Source of the DNA: Nitrospiria bacterium
Lineage (GTDB): Bacteria > Nitrospirota > RBG-16-64-22
NCBI GenBank assembly: GCA_919903025.1
Contig: CAKKSE010000087.1
Coordinates: forward strand, 4,318 to 47,724
Reading direction: 5' to 3'
Length of the DNA stretch: 43,407 nt
Below are positions 43,201 through 43,407 of this stretch, piece by piece. Positions within the stretch are counted from its first letter, which is position 1. Each line of letters opens with the position of its first letter. The notes beneath the pieces were generated by a model. It did not search any database. It worked only from the letters and a program-made list of their open reading frames with translations, and was not told the DNA's origin. Position numbers and translations under genes: made by a program.

Positions 43201-43299
43201 TCGATCTGCACCGACTGCCACGGTTTGGAAGGCTTGTTCCGGTACAAGTACTTCCACGGAGAGACGTCACGGAGGAAGCACCCCTTGTATCAGAGGTAA
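40231..43299 (+). CDS. Large 24-heme c-type cytochrome with tandem tetraheme modules
   Basis: A 1022-residue exported cytochrome from GTG 40231 (overlapping the NHL stop); ATG 40240 is an alternative. The signal segment is LMVWLAVAAAAAAAV. It contains 24 CXXCH motifs. Hemes 1-6 are in an N-terminal region with shorter diheme units. From about residue 290 a tetraheme module repeats four times and then half again, at about 149-178 residue spacing. Its landmarks in order are CxTCHDPHxWxP, SFLR, CxxCH with KHD, CGxCHxxHNGxxPRMWARE, CxxCH and (S/T)HPV. This is a modular wire-like architecture, probably for long-range or extracellular electron transfer (inference). No transmembrane segment follows the signal. 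Confidence 0.94.
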   Translation: MSPMFIAIPAWSRRLMVWLAVAAAAAAAVSREAGGAREVAAKRECATCHIAWITDFKRAEVTPLVPYEPMPVVESGRQDAASTERMCFSCHDGFVRDSRSLWKNRGHSHPVGVRPSSRIKSPAIEGKPVFPLNEDGKVYCGTCHTAHSVAWGPGEKSVFLRARNTDSSLCVACHLDSSTGAKEGNHPVFKPPREVSASLREAGGRLGEGGIVICESCHRSHGAPEAGMLAVRNDRSQLCGACHADLDAKDRVGAARSGTHPVNFPLGGDGLADDLRARGGRLGRGGELVCQTCHKAHGGEAGAGILVMKNNGSALCQTCHGKERKVAGGKHDLAVAAADRKNVRGQPASRAGVCSACHLPHGGQGPKMWAREVAREEEPMAALCLTCHGQGESGGAKSVGPHSHPVGRKMEKGGPPAGLPLFTREGIKAALPSQGAVTCATCHDPHQWDPADAGRVAGVKEEGNGLNSFLRKPNDRDMSLCRECHEEKWDYRGTKHDMAVAAPGDRNARGETATEAGPCGSCHEVHNGKGPRMWAREPLQGVDPVSSTCLSCHNSEGVAKKSLIGKHTHPVNVPLGRAGTGSARETGVAGAGKKQISALPLHDAQGRPSRDGGNVTCGTCHDPHRWAPSPGTGSQVQKDPREAKGDGRTSFLRMRAGGEEGLCLACHGDKRAVASSRHDPAASGALEKNARGQTAAESGVCGACHFSHNGMAPRMWAREPGPGRGPLEGLCTGCHRTGGMAEGKIAGTKSHPLAADSGGLAGRSSLPLYDAEGRRSHDRGRMECGTCHDPHRWDPAGKGNAAPGGKEVDGDARNSFLRLPAAPVPVLCNDCHKEKGLVQGTDHDLNVTGPRSVNGHGKTVEQSGVCGQCHAPHNALSWLSLWARIPGEGADGMEKLCRSCHDAGQAAGNKVPLKLRHPDTIKALWRDERVSRGGLLPLFSRDGSRNPAGLITCPTCHDPHRWSPFMEGGGAGRNEEGDARTSFLRGVSDFSICTDCHGLEGLFRYKYFHGETSRRKHPLYQR

Positions 43300-43366
43300 C
43301 CGGGCCGGTGGATTTCAAAACGTAGCATATGCATTGGAGGCAGGAAGCGGGCGGTTGGAATCCGGG

Positions 43367-43407
43367 ATGATCGGGTTTCTTGCCAAAAGAAGGGAGCTGG
43401 CAAAAAG
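43367..43407 (+). CDS. Possible start of a further gene, cut by the window edge
   Basis: An ATG at 43367 opens a frame that runs off the end (MIGFLAKRRELAK). GGAA and CGGG precede it, a weak ribosome-binding context. The 67 bases between the 24-heme gene and this ATG show no promoter or terminator. Too short to identify; it would continue the cytochrome operon. Confidence 0.3.
   Translation, partial: MIGFLAKRRELAK

Overview
The window is a dense, GC-rich bacterial chromosome segment with almost every gene on the + strand. Genes are mostly joined by 1-4 base overlaps (ATGA, GTGA, TTGA, TAATG), often with GTG or TTG starts. The housekeeping part suggests a Desulfobacterota/'deltaproteobacterial' or NC10-like lineage. 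It has alpha2beta2-type glyQ/glyS next to ppdK, a ribD-ribE-ribBA-ribH-nusB operon, a Bacillus-type three-part FGAM synthase (PurS, PurQ, short PurL) and PurF of the Fe-S/propeptide type. The many multiheme cytochromes fit an anaerobic or metal-respiring organism. The phylum is an inference; no rRNA or other decisive marker is present.

Layout: (1) 1-6.3 kb: the tail of an unrecognised gene, then glyQ-glyS-ppdK behind a good sigma-70-type promoter. (2) 6.3-11 kb: a palindromic MITE-like element, the riboflavin operon ending in nusB, and an orphan leucyl-aminopeptidase N-domain-like protein. (3) 11-18.5 kb: a metallophosphoesterase, then purB-purC-purS-purQ-(26-aa membrane ORF)-purL-purF. (4) 18.6-20.1 kb: ECF sigma factor, zinc-finger anti-sigma factor and a secreted protein. 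(5) 20.1-27.3 kb: SPFH/zinc-ribbon protein, a DUF4258/DUF2283 toxin-antitoxin-like pair, two DUF4178 zinc-ribbon proteins, two small membrane proteins (one DUF350), a membrane-anchored spermidine-synthase-like protein and an exported FAD amine-oxidase-like lipoprotein. This resembles a membrane-associated polyamine-like modification or stress system. (6) 27.4-43.3 kb: a multiheme cytochrome locus.

The cytochrome locus is the most interesting part. Six cytochromes carry 63 canonical CXXCH motifs plus three CX3CH/CX4CH motifs. They are accompanied by a di-heme-type membrane cytochrome b, a 37-aa membrane protein, an NHL beta-propeller, a TPR protein and a thioredoxin-fold/TPR protein whose two active-site cysteines are both serine. 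In the middle lies a two-component system. Its sensor kinase has its own CXXCH heme motif in the periplasmic domain, and its partner is an NtrC-type sigma-54 activator. Two sequences with correct -24/-12 spacing for sigma-54 lie upstream of the two halves of the locus. The locus therefore looks like a self-regulated, heme-sensing electron-transfer system that ends in a 24-heme cytochrome built of tandem tetraheme modules. No outer-membrane porin is visible in the window.

Between 3.4 and 22.5 kb there are nine short tandem arrays of 7- or 8-bp units with different unit sequences. Most sit exactly on or just after the stop codon of the preceding gene. None occurs in the cytochrome locus.
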